From Lachnospiraceae bacterium (lineage in GTDB: Bacteria; Bacillota; Clostridia; Lachnospirales; Lachnospiraceae), in assembly GCA_017465475.1 (NCBI GenBank), contig JAFTWC010000037.1, positions 1-64,000 of the forward strand: DNA of 64,000 bases, given 5' to 3'. Positions 38,101 through 47,156 of this stretch are shown one piece after another (positions within the stretch are counted from its first letter, which is position 1; each line of letters begins with the position of its first letter). Under the pieces are notes generated by a model. That model was not told the origin of the DNA, made no database searches, and saw nothing but the letters and a program-made list of their open reading frames with translations. The position numbers and the translations under genes were made by a program.

Positions 38101-38328
38101 AGCAAACGGGAGCTGACAATGCGATTACTTGATTTAGGAGTGGCGGATGCAATGGTATATTGCGGACCGGAAGCAAGAATGGGCGCCGATACCGTGAACC
38201 GCATTCCGGGCATTGACAAGGAAGGAGATGTCACCGAACCGCAAATGGGTGAAAAGCCGGATACAGCACAGCTTCTGGCAGCATCGAAAGCGGTATTTGT
38301 TCACATCATGGAAATCGAGCGGGCATAA
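35140..38328 (+). CDS. DUF6240 protein with FliK-like C-terminal domain
   Basis: A 1062-residue, mostly helical protein without signal peptide or membrane segments. The opening MNGIQSLFGGM is followed by a low-complexity Glu/Gln-rich stretch (about 60-130). The long middle contains several repeats of the pattern G-hydrophobic-x-V-T/S-x-x-N/T (for example ADLPIDEENL, HGLPISVENLLQM, GMPVTEATV, EASAENLRAV). I assign it to DUF6240 with fair confidence. The last 150 residues (VKIPLVKLGNVQADLQIEDNQ, then LLEHSKRELTMRLLDLGV) resemble the hook-length-control (Flg_hook) domain of FliK. The sigma-D promoter and flagellin neighbour support a flagellar role. Confidence 0.75.
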   Translation: MNGIQSLFGGMNPEKEKEVQRSATTGGKEFSAVYATQATKDGGNTDITVSVSEGAVGNVEEEICYGDVSKNHPEEQPETIQEEEKTLEESAEQLTEEDYNALRAEGVTVEELTATQLTRAIERIRLGRELKAERLEGQKEKLAAKREAVIDVAKKALKGNPAAEFIAEKLLTAGMPVTEATVSKVYQAVEFAGNVSGMSESVQYYMIKFRKEPTIENIYMAQYSAGNVKATPVNDRVWASLQKSVNQVCVNADLPIDEENLSNARWLTEHGLPISVENLLQMQELNDVKMRTPEEVAELAVEALKDGKQSIQANLTLLTKAEVGERVERMKGFTPDTVERAYVKKAADKVQELSPGQTAPDRDLLSQAMQRAAREDVTYNELAFAEDELKGESRPSTLEQAVLAEVSGFSMDFDISVVRAKRRLEEIRLKMTTESAYRLERQGIRIDTSGLAKVVDGLRVLENNYYRYYTEDAGFAGNRTMEEMFRKTMQNIDSLSKSPSYTLGVTFENRGEVTLESLAAAGNSLGARMQRAGESYDMLGTRPQAALGDSIQTAFAGNAELLKSLGMEASAENLRAVRILAYNSIELNANNMDAVKEYDKKVTDLIQNMHPAAALRLIREGINPLTETVEALSRRVAEIRMEDGLEQDTEKFARYLFKMERSAGVTPEERTAYIGMYRLFNQLEKTDGAAIGAVMDSGKELTLGNLLSAMRTARMGGIDVAADDTVGKVREMLPNSNRIDAQILSGIKIPGKIADISVSDGYEMYKENTMPTMEDTAQAVQNLRMTAETAEQAPEFLQGLGLVVTANNVEAAKEFLAGTGEMYGKLGKLLKQFRKDDKVSEAENETEALLAAGGADSTESLFDVRVADGFYRNLKKSVRNLEDDMHNTGEPTSVDLKALRQIKMGVKLRGDCAGKECFDFPVETAEGVKSMRVTLQTESEGMEGGKASVKIPLVKLGNVQADLQIEDNQIFCFVSSDSREGTELLEHSKRELTMRLLDLGVADAMVYCGPEARMGADTVNRIPGIDKEGDVTEPQMGEKPDTAQLLAASKAVFVHIMEIERA

Positions 38329-38378
38329 CACCGGCGTAAGGATACGCAAGGAAATCCCGGAAAGGAACAGGTGACAGT

Positions 38379-39815
38379 ATGAGAATTAACCATAATATTT
38401 CGGCCTTAAAGGCTTGTAACATTCTTGGAAAGACGGGCAATGCACTGGATAAGAGCTTAGAGCGTCTTTCTTCCGGATTTCGTATTAACCGTGCGGCAGA
38501 TGATGCGGCGGGTCTTGCTATTTCCGAAAAAATGAAAACACAGATTGCGGGCTTGGAGCAGGCATCCCGTAATGCGGCAGACGGTATTTCCGTAATCCAG
38601 ACTGCAGAAGGTGCCTTGGATGAAGTAGAAGCTATGCTCCAGCGTATGCGTGAACTTTCCGTGCAGGCGGCAAACGGCGTAAATACCGACGAGGATCGTG
38701 CAGCCATTCAGGATGAAATCGACCAGTTAAACGAAGAGATTACAAGAGTGTCGGATACCACTGAATTTAATACAAAGAAGCTTCTTAACGGTACGGTGGA
38801 TCGCCGTTCCTATTCCGACAACGAAAAAATTCAGCTAATCTCTTTATCGGATTCCGTTGCTACCGTAAAGTATGAATTGGAAGTAATCACCGCACCGCAG
38901 CCGGCACAGGCGGTTATGGAGGAGATTCCGGATACTACTAACAGAACCGCACCGTTCGGTGCGGGGTATGAAGGAAAAATCTCCATCAATGAAAAGGAAA
39001 TTCAGATTACAAAGGATGACGATTTAACTACAATCTATGAGAAGCTCCGTGAAGCGGGCGCAAACGTAGGTGTGGATGTAAGACCGGTAGTAGAAGACGT
39101 AAACGCTGCAGATGAGTACGAGATAAGTACCATACAGGATGCGGAACGGTTGTTGTTCGAAAGCAAGGATTTAGGCGATGATGCTGTCATAGAGATTTAT
39201 TGCGATAACGAAAAGTTAGCAAAGGCACTTGGTATTACAACAGGAAAAAAAGTAAATGGTACGGATGCGGAGGTAGAGTTAAATTATGATACCGGTTTTG
39301 CCCGAACCGCTACGGTTTCCATTGACGGTGATTATGTTACCGTAACGGATATCGATGATTTTAAGATGAAGTTTAAGGTAGATGGCACTGCAAAGGCAAC
39401 AGTGACAGTGTTAAAGGCAGGACCGATGGATTTGCAGATTGGTGCAAATGAAGGACAGACCATGGAAGTTCGTATTCCGAAGGTAGATACCCACACCCTC
39501 GGAACCGCGGTGGTGAATGTAAACACCCAGGAGTCGGCACAGAAAGCCATTACTATTTTTGAAAACGCAATTAATGAGGTTTCCTCCATTCGTGCAAAGC
39601 TTGGTGCTTACCAAAACCGTTTGGAGCATTCCATCAACAGCTTGAACATTTCCGCAGAAAACCTGACAGAGGCATTGTCCCGTGTAGAGGATGTGGATAT
39701 GGCAAGAGAGATGGTAACCTACACCCAGCAGCAGGTGCTTTCCCAGTCGGGTAACGCAATGCTTGCCCAGGCAAATGAGAGACCGCAGCAGATTTTGTCG
39801 CTGTTACAGGGTTAA
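38379..39815 (+). CDS. fliC: flagellin
   Basis: Flagellar filament protein, 478 residues. The conserved N-terminal D0/D1 region (1-145) starts MRINHNISALKACN and contains LSSGFRINRAADDAAGLAIS and QTAEGALDEVEAMLQRMREL. The central 160-370 segment is the variable, surface-exposed D2/D3 part. The C-terminal D1/D0 (about 385-478) has FENAINEVSSIRAKLGAYQN and ends ANERPQQILSLLQG. It is 50 bp after the DUF6240 gene and 100 bp before fliS. The gene is part of the sigma-D-driven unit. Confidence 0.97.
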   Translation: MRINHNISALKACNILGKTGNALDKSLERLSSGFRINRAADDAAGLAISEKMKTQIAGLEQASRNAADGISVIQTAEGALDEVEAMLQRMRELSVQAANGVNTDEDRAAIQDEIDQLNEEITRVSDTTEFNTKKLLNGTVDRRSYSDNEKIQLISLSDSVATVKYELEVITAPQPAQAVMEEIPDTTNRTAPFGAGYEGKISINEKEIQITKDDDLTTIYEKLREAGANVGVDVRPVVEDVNAADEYEISTIQDAERLLFESKDLGDDAVIEIYCDNEKLAKALGITTGKKVNGTDAEVELNYDTGFARTATVSIDGDYVTVTDIDDFKMKFKVDGTAKATVTVLKAGPMDLQIGANEGQTMEVRIPKVDTHTLGTAVVNVNTQESAQKAITIFENAINEVSSIRAKLGAYQNRLEHSINSLNISAENLTEALSRVEDVDMAREMVTYTQQQVLSQSGNAMLAQANERPQQILSLLQG

Positions 39816-39915
39816 CGGACAGCGGAGTGTTCCGTAAAAAGGAATTGCAGGCGGTAGGATGAATGTTTGGATCCGGTAAGGGACAGACACATCCGGCGGA
39901 AACGGAGGCAGGTAC

Positions 39916-40395
39916 ATGAAAAAGGAATTGATACAAGAATATACGATGCGAATTACCCAGGCATCTCGTACCGAATTGATTGTCATAATGTACGAAATCA
40001 TTTTAAAGGATATACAGTATGCAAAGGAAGCCTTTGCAGAGGGAGATACGGAAACTTACGAAAAGGAACTTTCCCATGCAGGACGGTTTGTAAATGAGCT
40101 GATGGGAGCACTGGACTATAATTACAGTATTTCCTATCACTTAATGAGTCTGTACATTTTTGCAAATAAAGAGCTGACTGCGGCAAAGACGAAAAAGCAG
40201 CCGGAGGGATTGTCCGGAGTGGAGGAGATTTTTGAAAAACTTCTTGCCGGATATCAGAAAGTCAGCGAAGAGGATACCAGCGGTCCGGTGATGAAAAACA
40301 CCCAACAGGTGTATGCAGGACTGACCTACGGAAGAGGTACCTTAAATGAGATGTATGTAAATATGAATGAAGCCAAGAGAGGATTTATGGCTTGA
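39916..40395 (+). CDS. fliS: flagellin export chaperone FliS
   Basis: Chaperone that binds flagellin C-termini and prevents early polymerisation. It has 159 residues, somewhat longer than the usual 125-135. The opening MKKELIQEYTMRITQASRTE and LIVIMYEIILKDIQYAKEAF match FliS. The central LDYNYSISYHLMSLYIFANKEL is the flagellin-binding helix region. The tail beyond about residue 100 is longer than in model FliS. It directly follows flagellin and precedes a bidirectional terminator. Confidence 0.85.
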   Translation: MKKELIQEYTMRITQASRTELIVIMYEIILKDIQYAKEAFAEGDTETYEKELSHAGRFVNELMGALDYNYSISYHLMSLYIFANKELTAAKTKKQPEGLSGVEEIFEKLLAGYQKVSEEDTSGPVMKNTQQVYAGLTYGRGTLNEMYVNMNEAKRGFMA

Positions 40396-40416
40396 CTTTT
40401 TGAAAACGCTGATGAG

Positions 40417-40441
40417 AAAAGCCCCGAATATCGGGGCTTTT
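40417..40441. terminator. bidirectional terminator between fliS and the ABC operon
   Basis: Stem AAAAGCCCCGA / TCGGGGCTTTT with loop ATA; T-runs on both strands. It serves the convergent flagellar (+) and ABC-transporter (-) units. Confidence 0.93.
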
Positions 40442-40451
40442 TGTATGCTTC

Positions 40452-41249
40452 TTATTTACTTAATAATGCTCTGTCGTTGGCAAATTCCGTACCGCTTGCT
40501 TTGGTGAAAGCTTCCAGCAATTCTTCTACCGTCAGTTTCTTCTTTTCTTCTCCGCGGATATCCAAAATGATACGGCCTTCATGCATCATAATTAATCGAT
40601 TCCCGTGAACAATGGCGTCTTTCATGTTATGCGTTACCATCATAGCGGTCAGATGTCCTTCTTCAATGAATTTATCGGAAAGTTCCAATACTGTGGCGGC
40701 AGTTTTCGGGTCAAGTGCCGCAGTATGTTCATCTAACAGAAGGAGCTTCGGTTTTTTCATGGCAGCCATTAAAAGAGTCAGAGCCTGACGTTGTCCTCCG
40801 GACAGAAGACCTACCTTTGCAGATAAACGATGTTCCAGTCCGAGTCCTAATGGTTTCAGCATTTCCCGGAACGCTTCCCGTTCCTTTTTGGTGATTGCCC
40901 AACGAAGTCCGCGACGTTGTCCCCGTCTTGCTGCCAGGGCAAGGTTCTCTTCAATCCACATGTCTGCCGCAGTTCCCATCATAGGATCCTGAAATACACG
41001 TCCTAAGTACTTTGCCCGCTTGTGTTCCGGCAGGTTGGTTACATCAATGCCATCCAATAAAATTTGACCGGAATCCGCACTGTGAACTCCTGCCACCATA
41101 TTTAAGAGAGTGGATTTACCGGCACCGTTGCCGCCGATTACCGTTACAAAATCCCCATCTTCCAAGGTGAGATTGACACCGTTTAAGGCCTTTTTTTCAT
41201 TGATGGTGCCAGGATAGAAGGTTTTACAGATATTTTTAATCTCTAACAT
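40452..41249 (-). CDS. ABC transporter ATP-binding protein (TrpZ-like)
   Basis: ATPase of an uptake system, 265 residues from the ATG at 41249, which follows AAAGGGGG; an upstream in-frame ATG inside the permease gene is rejected. Walker A is GGNGAGKSTLLN near residue 41. The signature LLSGGQRQALTLLMA and Walker B LLLLDEHTAALDP are clear. DEHTAALDP with His is typical of the ATPases paired with ABC_sub_bind binding proteins. It is the last gene of a binding protein-permease-ATPase operon. Substrate unknown; tryptophan/aromatic amino acids are the best guess by family. Confidence 0.9.
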   Translation of the reverse strand: MLEIKNICKTFYPGTINEKKALNGVNLTLEDGDFVTVIGGNGAGKSTLLNMVAGVHSADSGQILLDGIDVTNLPEHKRAKYLGRVFQDPMMGTAADMWIEENLALAARRGQRRGLRWAITKKEREAFREMLKPLGLGLEHRLSAKVGLLSGGQRQALTLLMAAMKKPKLLLLDEHTAALDPKTAATVLELSDKFIEEGHLTAMMVTHNMKDAIVHGNRLIMMHEGRIILDIRGEEKKKLTVEELLEAFTKASGTEFANDRALLSK

Positions 41250-41250
41250 A

Positions 41251-42150
41251 CTACTGTACCCCCTTTCTGGTAAGCTTCTTCTGCTGAAGGAGCTTTTTCC
41301 AGTACGGAATTCCAAGGAAGACCGCAACTACAAGTGCCGAGAATAACTTCATATCATTTGCGTTTAAGCCGAGGCTGAGTACCAAGGTGATAACGACATA
41401 GTAAATGACACCGCCGCATACAACACCGAATAAGCGGAGAGCAAAGTTTTTAAATATCTTTCCGAAGATAACTTCGCCGATAATTACTGCAGCCAGACCG
41501 ATGACAATGGCTCCGCGACCCATATTGATGTCAGCAAATCCCTGATACTGTGTAATTAAGGAACCGGAAAGGGCTACGATACCGTTTGACAGAATAAGAC
41601 CGAGGATTTTGTTTCGTTCGGTATTGATTCCGTTTGCTCTTGCCATGGCCTGATTACACCCGGTAGCACGTAAGGAATGACCCAGTTCTGTTCCGAAGAA
41701 CCAGTAAAGCAGAGCGATGAGCGCAATTACAAAGATACCGGCTACCAAAATGGATTGCGGAATCTTTCGCAAGGAAAGCAACAAATTGTATTTCATTACG
41801 GATAACGGCATATTCGCCATACCGCTCATAATTCGAAGGTTGACGGAATACAAGGCAAGCTGGGTTAAGATACCGGCTAAAATGGCCGGGATACCAAACT
41901 TGGTATGTAAGATGCCGGTAACAAATCCCGCAAGACATCCGGCTAAAAAAGCAATCAACATGGAGAGCCAAATATTTACTCCGTTTGTCATGCACACAAC
42001 CATGACGGCACCGCCGGTTCCGAAAGAACCGTCTACGGTTAAATCCGCAACGTCCAATATTTTATAGGTAACATATACTCCGATAGCCATGATGCCCCAG
42101 ATAATTCCTTGTGCAGCGGCACCCGGAAGGGATGAGATAAAAGCGTCCAT
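41251..42150 (-). CDS. ABC transporter permease (TrpY-like)
   Basis: A 299-residue integral membrane permease with about eight to nine hydrophobic segments, of the branched-chain/sugar (BPD_transp_2) superfamily. VADLTVDGSFGTGGAV near residue 34 and ATGCNQAMARANGINTER near 165 are the conserved features of permeases that accompany ABC_sub_bind proteins. The stop and the ATPase start are separated by one base, so they are coupled. A 48-nt hairpin lies in the gap between this gene and the upstream binding-protein gene. Confidence 0.9.
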   Translation of the reverse strand: MDAFISSLPGAAAQGIIWGIMAIGVYVTYKILDVADLTVDGSFGTGGAVMVVCMTNGVNIWLSMLIAFLAGCLAGFVTGILHTKFGIPAILAGILTQLALYSVNLRIMSGMANMPLSVMKYNLLLSLRKIPQSILVAGIFVIALIALLYWFFGTELGHSLRATGCNQAMARANGINTERNKILGLILSNGIVALSGSLITQYQGFADINMGRGAIVIGLAAVIIGEVIFGKIFKNFALRLFGVVCGGVIYYVVITLVLSLGLNANDMKLFSALVVAVFLGIPYWKKLLQQKKLTRKGVQ

Positions 42151-42171
42151 ATGAATAATCCTTTCAAAAGT

Positions 42172-42219
42172 ACAGTAGCAGTGCCCTTATTCCTCGTGAG
42201 AAATAAAGCACTGCACTGT
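42172..42219 (-). repeat. intercistronic hairpin in the ABC operon
   Basis: ACAGT-a-GCAGTGC (42172-42184) pairs with GCACTGC-ACTGT (42208-42219) with one bulge, without a U-run. Such hairpins often protect the upstream binding-protein message and give it higher expression than the permease. Confidence 0.65.
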
Positions 42220-42241
42220 GAAGTAACTTGATTTTTCTTTT

Positions 42242-43213
42242 TTATTCTTCAGCAATGGTCATTGCTGTGTAGCTGTCCGGAATCGTTACATTAAGTTTGG
42301 TGCAACGCTCTGCAACATACTGTTTTGTCAAATCCTTTGCGTAACCAATCTCCATGTCTGCCGGATTTGCATCATTTTCAAGAATTTCATAGGCCTGAAC
42401 GCCTGCTTCATATCCGATGCTGTAGTAGTCGATGGAAAGGGTAGCAACACCGCAACCGCCGCAAATACCGGCTTCACCTGCTACAATCGGAACACCTGCC
42501 GGGCCTGCAACACCGTCAACAATACCGGTACTGTGAGCCATCATGTTATCGGTCGGAATGTAAATGACATCACTTGCAGCACATGCTGCAGATGTAACCA
42601 TGGCAATGTCGTTGGTATCGGAGCAAGTAAATTCTTCGGATTCAATGCCTAATGCAGTGAGATATTCAGTAATCTTAACTGCCTGGTATTTGGAGTTTGC
42701 TTCTGCGGAACAATAAAGAATGCCAACCTTCTTTGCATCCGGGAATAACTCTTTAATCATGGCAGCCTGTTCATCTAACGGTGCCAGGTCACAGGTGCCG
42801 GTAACATTAACGCCGGTCTTTCCTGTCCAGTTATCAATGTCGAGAGCTGTTGCGTAGTCCGTAATGGAAGTTGCTACAATCGGGATATCTGCTGTTGCTG
42901 CAAATGCAGACTGTAACGATGCGGTGGCATTTGCCATAATCAGGTCTACCTTATCTGCTACGAACTGATTTACAATCGTACCGCAGGTCGGCGCGTCGCC
43001 GGATGCATTTTTTAAATCAAACTGTACCCGTTCTCCCAGCTTTTCCGTTAAAGCATCCTGAAACCCTTTGGTTGCTGCATCCAGTGCTTCATGCTGTACA
43101 AGCTGACAGATACCGATCTTATATACCGTATCATCTTTTTTACCGCAACCGGAAAAGGCTGCTACTAATGTCACACAAGCAAGTGCGAGTGCTACTATTT
43201 TCTTTACTCTCAT
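42242..43213 (-). CDS. ABC transporter substrate-binding lipoprotein (TrpX-like)
   Basis: A 323-residue lipoprotein of the ABC_sub_bind family. The signal peptide ends LVAAFSGCGKKDD with the lipobox cysteine near residue 23. The mature protein has two Rossmann-like lobes: YKIGICQLVQHEALDAATKG opens lobe 1 and VGILYCSAEANSKYQA opens the second. IYIPTDNMMAHSTGIVDGVA is a family hallmark. In Firmicutes this family is linked to tryptophan (TrpXYZ) by T-box regulation in other genomes. Here the divergent leucine operon shares a promoter motif, leaving the substrate open. Confidence 0.9.
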   Translation of the reverse strand: MRVKKIVALALACVTLVAAFSGCGKKDDTVYKIGICQLVQHEALDAATKGFQDALTEKLGERVQFDLKNASGDAPTCGTIVNQFVADKVDLIMANATASLQSAFAATADIPIVATSITDYATALDIDNWTGKTGVNVTGTCDLAPLDEQAAMIKELFPDAKKVGILYCSAEANSKYQAVKITEYLTALGIESEEFTCSDTNDIAMVTSAACAASDVIYIPTDNMMAHSTGIVDGVAGPAGVPIVAGEAGICGGCGVATLSIDYYSIGYEAGVQAYEILENDANPADMEIGYAKDLTKQYVAERCTKLNVTIPDSYTAMTIAEE

Positions 43214-43266
43214 TTTATGTACCTCCTATAGTTGCGGTTTAAACTGCTTTCGGATTACCGCTATGT

Positions 43267-43303
43267 CACTTTAAACTATAGCACTTTAAACGAATGAAGT
43301 CAA
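43267..43303 (-). promoter_or_regulatory. ABC-operon promoter with direct-repeat operator
   Basis: On the minus strand TTGACT (43298-43303), 17 bp, TATAGT (43275-43280). Two copies of CACTTTAAAC (plus orientation, 43267-43276 and 43282-43291) bracket the -10 at 15-bp offset. The same TTTAAAGTG word lies in the divergent leu promoter. Confidence 0.8.
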
Positions 43304-43330
43304 GGGTAAATTTATTTTTTTAAAAGGGTA

Positions 43331-43359
43331 TTGACACTGTCCCTTTAAAGTGATAAAAT
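43331..43359 (+). promoter_or_regulatory. leu operon promoter
   Basis: TTGACA (43331-43336), 17 bp, TAAAAT (43354-43359). The spacer contains TTTAAAGTG, the word repeated in the divergent ABC promoter, suggesting one shared regulator. A T-box leader follows. Confidence 0.88.
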
Positions 43360-43379
43360 GCAAACCAAGTTAATACAAA

Positions 43380-43653
43380 AAGCTGTGACGAAGAATGGGC
43401 AAAGTGATAAAACATTGCAGAGAGCCGGTGGTTGGTGTGAACCGGCATGAAAAAGCGTTGTCCTCTCACTTCCGAGCCGGAGACTTGAAGCTCATATGAG
43501 TGTGTAGGGTGTCCCGTGTATGCTACGTTAGTGCATAGAAGTTATTAGACTTCGATGAGGTGGCGGATGTTTATCCGCAATTTGAGTGGTACCGCGAGTG
43601 CAATGTTGTATTTACACCCGTCTCAAAGCAGAAAAGCTTTGAGGCGGGTTTTT
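43380..43653 (+). promoter_or_regulatory. leucine T-box riboswitch (specifier CUC) with terminator
   Basis: A tRNA-sensing leader. Stem I has the apical GGTTGGTGTGAACCGG. The specifier CTC (43466-43468), immediately before ACTTCCGAG, reads leucine. The T-box bulge sequence TGGTACCGCG is at 43587-43596. A terminator with a GTCTCAAAGC/GCTTTGAGGC stem and T-run spans 43617-43653. Uncharged tRNA-Leu would favour the antiterminator and allow leuACDB transcription. Confidence 0.93.
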
Positions 43654-43720
43654 GTTTGTCATACTGTTTCAAAGCGCAAGTAACAAAGTAGTATTTCGAT
43701 TTAGGAAAGGAGACAGTAGT

Positions 43721-45394
43721 ATGATGGATGCAAGCAAGTACCGGGTTGGATATTTCCCAGTGGACAAAAGGTACAACATGTGGACGGAAAAGGACCATAT
43801 TGAGAAACCTCCGGTGTGGTGTAGTGTGGACATGCGGGACGGTAATCAGAGTCTGGTAATTCCTATGAGTCTGGAGGAAAAGCTGGAGTATTATAAAATG
43901 TTACTGGAAGTGGGATTTAAGGAAATCGAAGTGGGATTTCCTGCCGCCAGTGAGACGGAGTATGAATTTTTAAGGACGTTAATTGATAATCAAATGATTC
44001 CGAAGGATGTAACTGTGCAAGTGCTGACGCAGTGTCGGGAGCACATTATCCGTAAAACCTTTGATGCTTGCAAGGGGGCGCCAAGTGCAATTATTCATTT
44101 TTACAATTCCGTTAGTGTGGCACAGAGAGAGCAGGTATTTAAAAAGTCCAAAGAGGAAATTAAGCAGATTGCCATAGACGGAGCGAAGCTGGTAAAGAAA
44201 CTGGCAAGCGAGTATGAAGGAAATTTCCGATTTGAATATTCTCCGGAGTCTTTTACGGGGACCGAGCCGGAGTATGCGTTAGAGGTATGTAATGCAGTGC
44301 TTGACATTTTGGAACCGGGTCCGGATAACAACGTGATAATTAACTTGCCGGTAACGGTGGAAATGAGTTTGCCTCATGTGTATGCATCCCAAGTGGCATA
44401 TATGAGTGAGAATTTGAAGTATCGTGAGTATGTGACAGTATCTCTTCATCCTCATAATGATCGGGGCACCGGAGTGGCTGATGCAGAGTTGGCATTACTT
44501 GCGGGAGCAGACCGTGTGGAAGGTACCTTATTTGGAAACGGTGAACGAACCGGAAATGTAGACATTATTACGCTTGCTATGAATATGTATTCTCACGGAG
44601 TGGATCCGAAGCTTAACTTCTCTGATATGAATCGTTTGGTGGAAATCTATGAAAGATGTACCCGCATGCAAGTGTATGAGAGAGCACCGTATGCCGGTGC
44701 GTTGGTGTTTGCGGCATTTTCCGGCAGTCATCAGGATGCTATTGCAAAGGGAATGAAATATCGTGGAAAAAAGAACCTCCACGAATGGTCTGTGCCTTAC
44801 ATTCCGATTGATCCGAAGGATATCGGTCGTACATACGATGCGGATGTGATTCGTGTGAACTCCCAAAGCGGAAAGGGCGGTATCGGTTATCTGTTGGAAC
44901 AGTCCTTTGGCTATAATCTGCCGGCAAAAATGCGGGAGCATCTGAGTTATTTGTGTAAAGATATTTCCGACCATGAACATAGAGAATTGAAAGCGGATGA
45001 GGTTCTTGGTATTTTTGCGGAGAATTATTTGAACATACAGAGTGAGATTTGTGTGACGGATTTTGATTTTATGCGGGAAAACGATATTGTAAAGATCACG
45101 ATAACGTTCATGCAAAACGGAGAAGAGACGGAACTGGAAGCGGAAGGAAACGGTTCCCTCAATGCGGTGAGTAATGCGCTGAAAGAGTATACAGGAAAGG
45201 AGTACACATTGCAGGTATTTACCCAGCATAGTATGCAGGGGCAGGGCTCCGGCAGTGTGGCAGCATCCTATATCGGGCTGGAAACCGAAACCGGGGAATT
45301 TTTCTGGGGTGCAGGCACGGATACGGATATTATCAAAGCAAGTACAAATGCGCTGTTAAGTGCGTTTCATAACATGACTGAAGGAGGTAAGTAA
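43721..45394 (+). CDS. leuA: 2-isopropylmalate synthase
   Basis: Condenses acetyl-CoA with 2-oxoisovalerate, the first step of leucine synthesis. The ATG at 43721 is 8 bp after AAAGGAG and gives 557 residues, the long LeuA type. The TIM barrel has [10 protein letters not shown] near residue 35 and the metal-binding HPHNDRGTG near 247. The C-terminal regulatory domain (about 430-557) has [15 protein letters not shown] and probably mediates leucine feedback. Further in-frame sequence upstream overlaps the terminator and is not translated. leuC follows after 2 bp. Confidence 0.96.
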   Translation: MMDASKYRVGYFPVDKRYNMWTEKDHIEKPPVWCSVDMRDGNQSLVIPMSLEEKLEYYKMLLEVGFKEIEVGFPAASETEYEFLRTLIDNQMIPKDVTVQVLTQCREHIIRKTFDACKGAPSAIIHFYNSVSVAQREQVFKKSKEEIKQIAIDGAKLVKKLASEYEGNFRFEYSPESFTGTEPEYALEVCNAVLDILEPGPDNNVIINLPVTVEMSLPHVYASQVAYMSENLKYREYVTVSLHPHNDRGTGVADAELALLAGADRVEGTLFGNGERTGNVDIITLAMNMYSHGVDPKLNFSDMNRLVEIYERCTRMQVYERAPYAGALVFAAFSGSHQDAIAKGMKYRGKKNLHEWSVPYIPIDPKDIGRTYDADVIRVNSQSGKGGIGYLLEQSFGYNLPAKMREHLSYLCKDISDHEHRELKADEVLGIFAENYLNIQSEICVTDFDFMRENDIVKITITFMQNGEETELEAEGNGSLNAVSNALKEYTGKEYTLQVFTQHSMQGQGSGSVAASYIGLETETGEFFWGAGTDTDIIKASTNALLSAFHNMTEGGK

Positions 45395-45396
45395 CA

Positions 45397-46656
45397 ATGG
45401 GAATGACAATGACACAAAAAATTCTTGCGGCACATGCAGGACTTACTAAAGTAGAGGCGGGCCAGTTGATTAATGCGAAATTAGATCTTGTGCTTGGAAA
45501 TGATATTACGACACCCGTTGCTGTAAATGAATTTAAGAAGGCCGGATTCGAGAACGTATTTGATAAGGATCGGATTGCCATCGTTTTGGATCATTTTGTT
45601 CCGAACAAAGATATTAAGGCGGCGGAGCAGTCAAAAACCTGTCGTGAATTCGCCTGTGCTCACTGTGTCAGCCACTTTTACGATGTGGGTAAAATGGGAA
45701 TCGAGCATGCGCTTTTACCGGAACAGGGTGTGGTGACCGCAGGAGATTGTATTATCGGTGCGGACAGTCACACCTGTACCTACGGAGCGTTAGGTGCGTT
45801 TTCCACCGGTGTGGGTTCCACCGATATGGCAGCGGGTATGGCAACCGGCATGGCTTGGTTTAAGGTGCCGTCCGCGATTAAATTTCATTTAACCGGCAAA
45901 CTTCCTGCTAATTGCAGCGGTAAGGATGTAATTCTTACCATTATCGGTAAAATCGGAGTGGACGGAGCGTTGTATAAGAGCATGGAGTTTGTAGGTGAAG
46001 GCGTAAAAACGCTTTCCATGGACGATCGTCTTTGTATTTGTAATATGGCTATCGAAGCCGGAGCTAAAAACGGCATCTTTCCGGTAGATGAGGTGACCAT
46101 GGCATACGTAACGGGGAGAAGTGAGCGACAGCCGGTTGTTTATGAAGCAGATGATGATGCGGAATATGAACAGGCAATCGATATCAATCTTTCGGAAATA
46201 GTTCCGGTGGTGGCTTGTCCGCATCTTCCGGAAAATACCCATCCGGCTAAGGAACTTCATGATATTAAGATTGATCAGGTGGTTATCGGAAGTTGTACCA
46301 ACGGCAGAATGGAGGATATGGAAGCAACCTATCACATTTTAAAGGGAAAGAAAATTGCGGATGGAATCCGTTGTATCATTATTCCGGGCACCATGCAGAT
46401 TTACAAGGATTGTATCGAAAAAGGCTATATTACCGCGTTTATTGATGCGGGTGCGGTGGTTTCTACACCCACCTGCGGTCCTTGTCTTGGCGGTTATATG
46501 GGGATTTTAGCGGCAGGAGAGCGTTGCCTTGCTACAACAAACCGTAACTTTGTAGGACGTATGGGACATGTGGACAGCGAAGTATATCTGGCTTCCCCGC
46601 ATACGGCGGCAGCCAGTGCATTGACCGGTTATATTACGGAGTATAAGGAGGTATAA
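45397..46656 (+). CDS. leuC: 3-isopropylmalate dehydratase large subunit
   Basis: Iron-sulfur isomerase with LeuD, converting 2- to 3-isopropylmalate. It has 419 residues, the shorter archaeal/Clostridial LeuC type. Cluster cysteines are in [12 protein letters not shown] near 300 and in [14 protein letters not shown] near 360 (CxxC). [18 protein letters not shown] near 125 is conserved. The ATG follows GGAGG. It is tightly packed between leuA and leuD (2 bp on either side). Confidence 0.96.
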   Translation: MGMTMTQKILAAHAGLTKVEAGQLINAKLDLVLGNDITTPVAVNEFKKAGFENVFDKDRIAIVLDHFVPNKDIKAAEQSKTCREFACAHCVSHFYDVGKMGIEHALLPEQGVVTAGDCIIGADSHTCTYGALGAFSTGVGSTDMAAGMATGMAWFKVPSAIKFHLTGKLPANCSGKDVILTIIGKIGVDGALYKSMEFVGEGVKTLSMDDRLCICNMAIEAGAKNGIFPVDEVTMAYVTGRSERQPVVYEADDDAEYEQAIDINLSEIVPVVACPHLPENTHPAKELHDIKIDQVVIGSCTNGRMEDMEATYHILKGKKIADGIRCIIIPGTMQIYKDCIEKGYITAFIDAGAVVSTPTCGPCLGGYMGILAAGERCLATTNRNFVGRMGHVDSEVYLASPHTAAASALTGYITEYKEV

Positions 46657-46658
46657 CA

Positions 46659-47156
46659 ATGAATACACAAGGGAAAGTTTTTAAATATCCGGATAATGTA
46701 GATACGGATGTTATTATTCCGGCACGTTATTTGAATACGCCGGATGCCAAAGAATTGGCGTTACATTGTATGGAAGATATCGATACGGAATTTGTAGAAA
46801 AGGTACAAAGAGGTGATGTGATGGTGGCAGGATGGAATTTCGGATGCGGTTCCTCCCGTGAGCATGCACCTCTTGTTATTAAGACCTGCGGTACCGGCTG
46901 TGTTATTGCGAAAAGTTTTGCGCGGATTTTTTACCGAAATGCCATTAATATCGGGCTTCCGATTTTGGAGTGCGAAGAAGCGGCAGAGGAAATTAACGCA
47001 AATGATGAGGTAAAAGTAGATTTTGATACCGGTGTGATTACGGATATTACCACCGGAAAGATTTACAAGGCGCAGCCGTTTCCGGCATTTATTCAGAACA
47101 TTATTACAAGTGGCGGTTTGTTGAACTCTTTGAAAGAAGGTGCAAAAAATGACTAA
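46659..47156 (+). CDS. leuD: 3-isopropylmalate dehydratase small subunit
   Basis: Partner of LeuC, 165 residues, matching the short LeuD type. [18 protein letters not shown] opens the swivel domain, and [16 protein letters not shown] near residue 57 is the substrate-binding signature. Its last eight bases overlap leuB, indicating coupled translation. A GGAGG site precedes its ATG within the end of leuC. Confidence 0.96.
   Translation: MNTQGKVFKYPDNVDTDVIIPARYLNTPDAKELALHCMEDIDTEFVEKVQRGDVMVAGWNFGCGSSREHAPLVIKTCGTGCVIAKSFARIFYRNAINIGLPILECEEAAEEINANDEVKVDFDTGVITDITTGKIYKAQPFPAFIQNIITSGGLLNSLKEGAKND

Noticed and set aside
44528-45229. Open frame of 233 codons opposite leuA
   Set aside because: Entirely within leuA, no family resemblance, no ribosome site.
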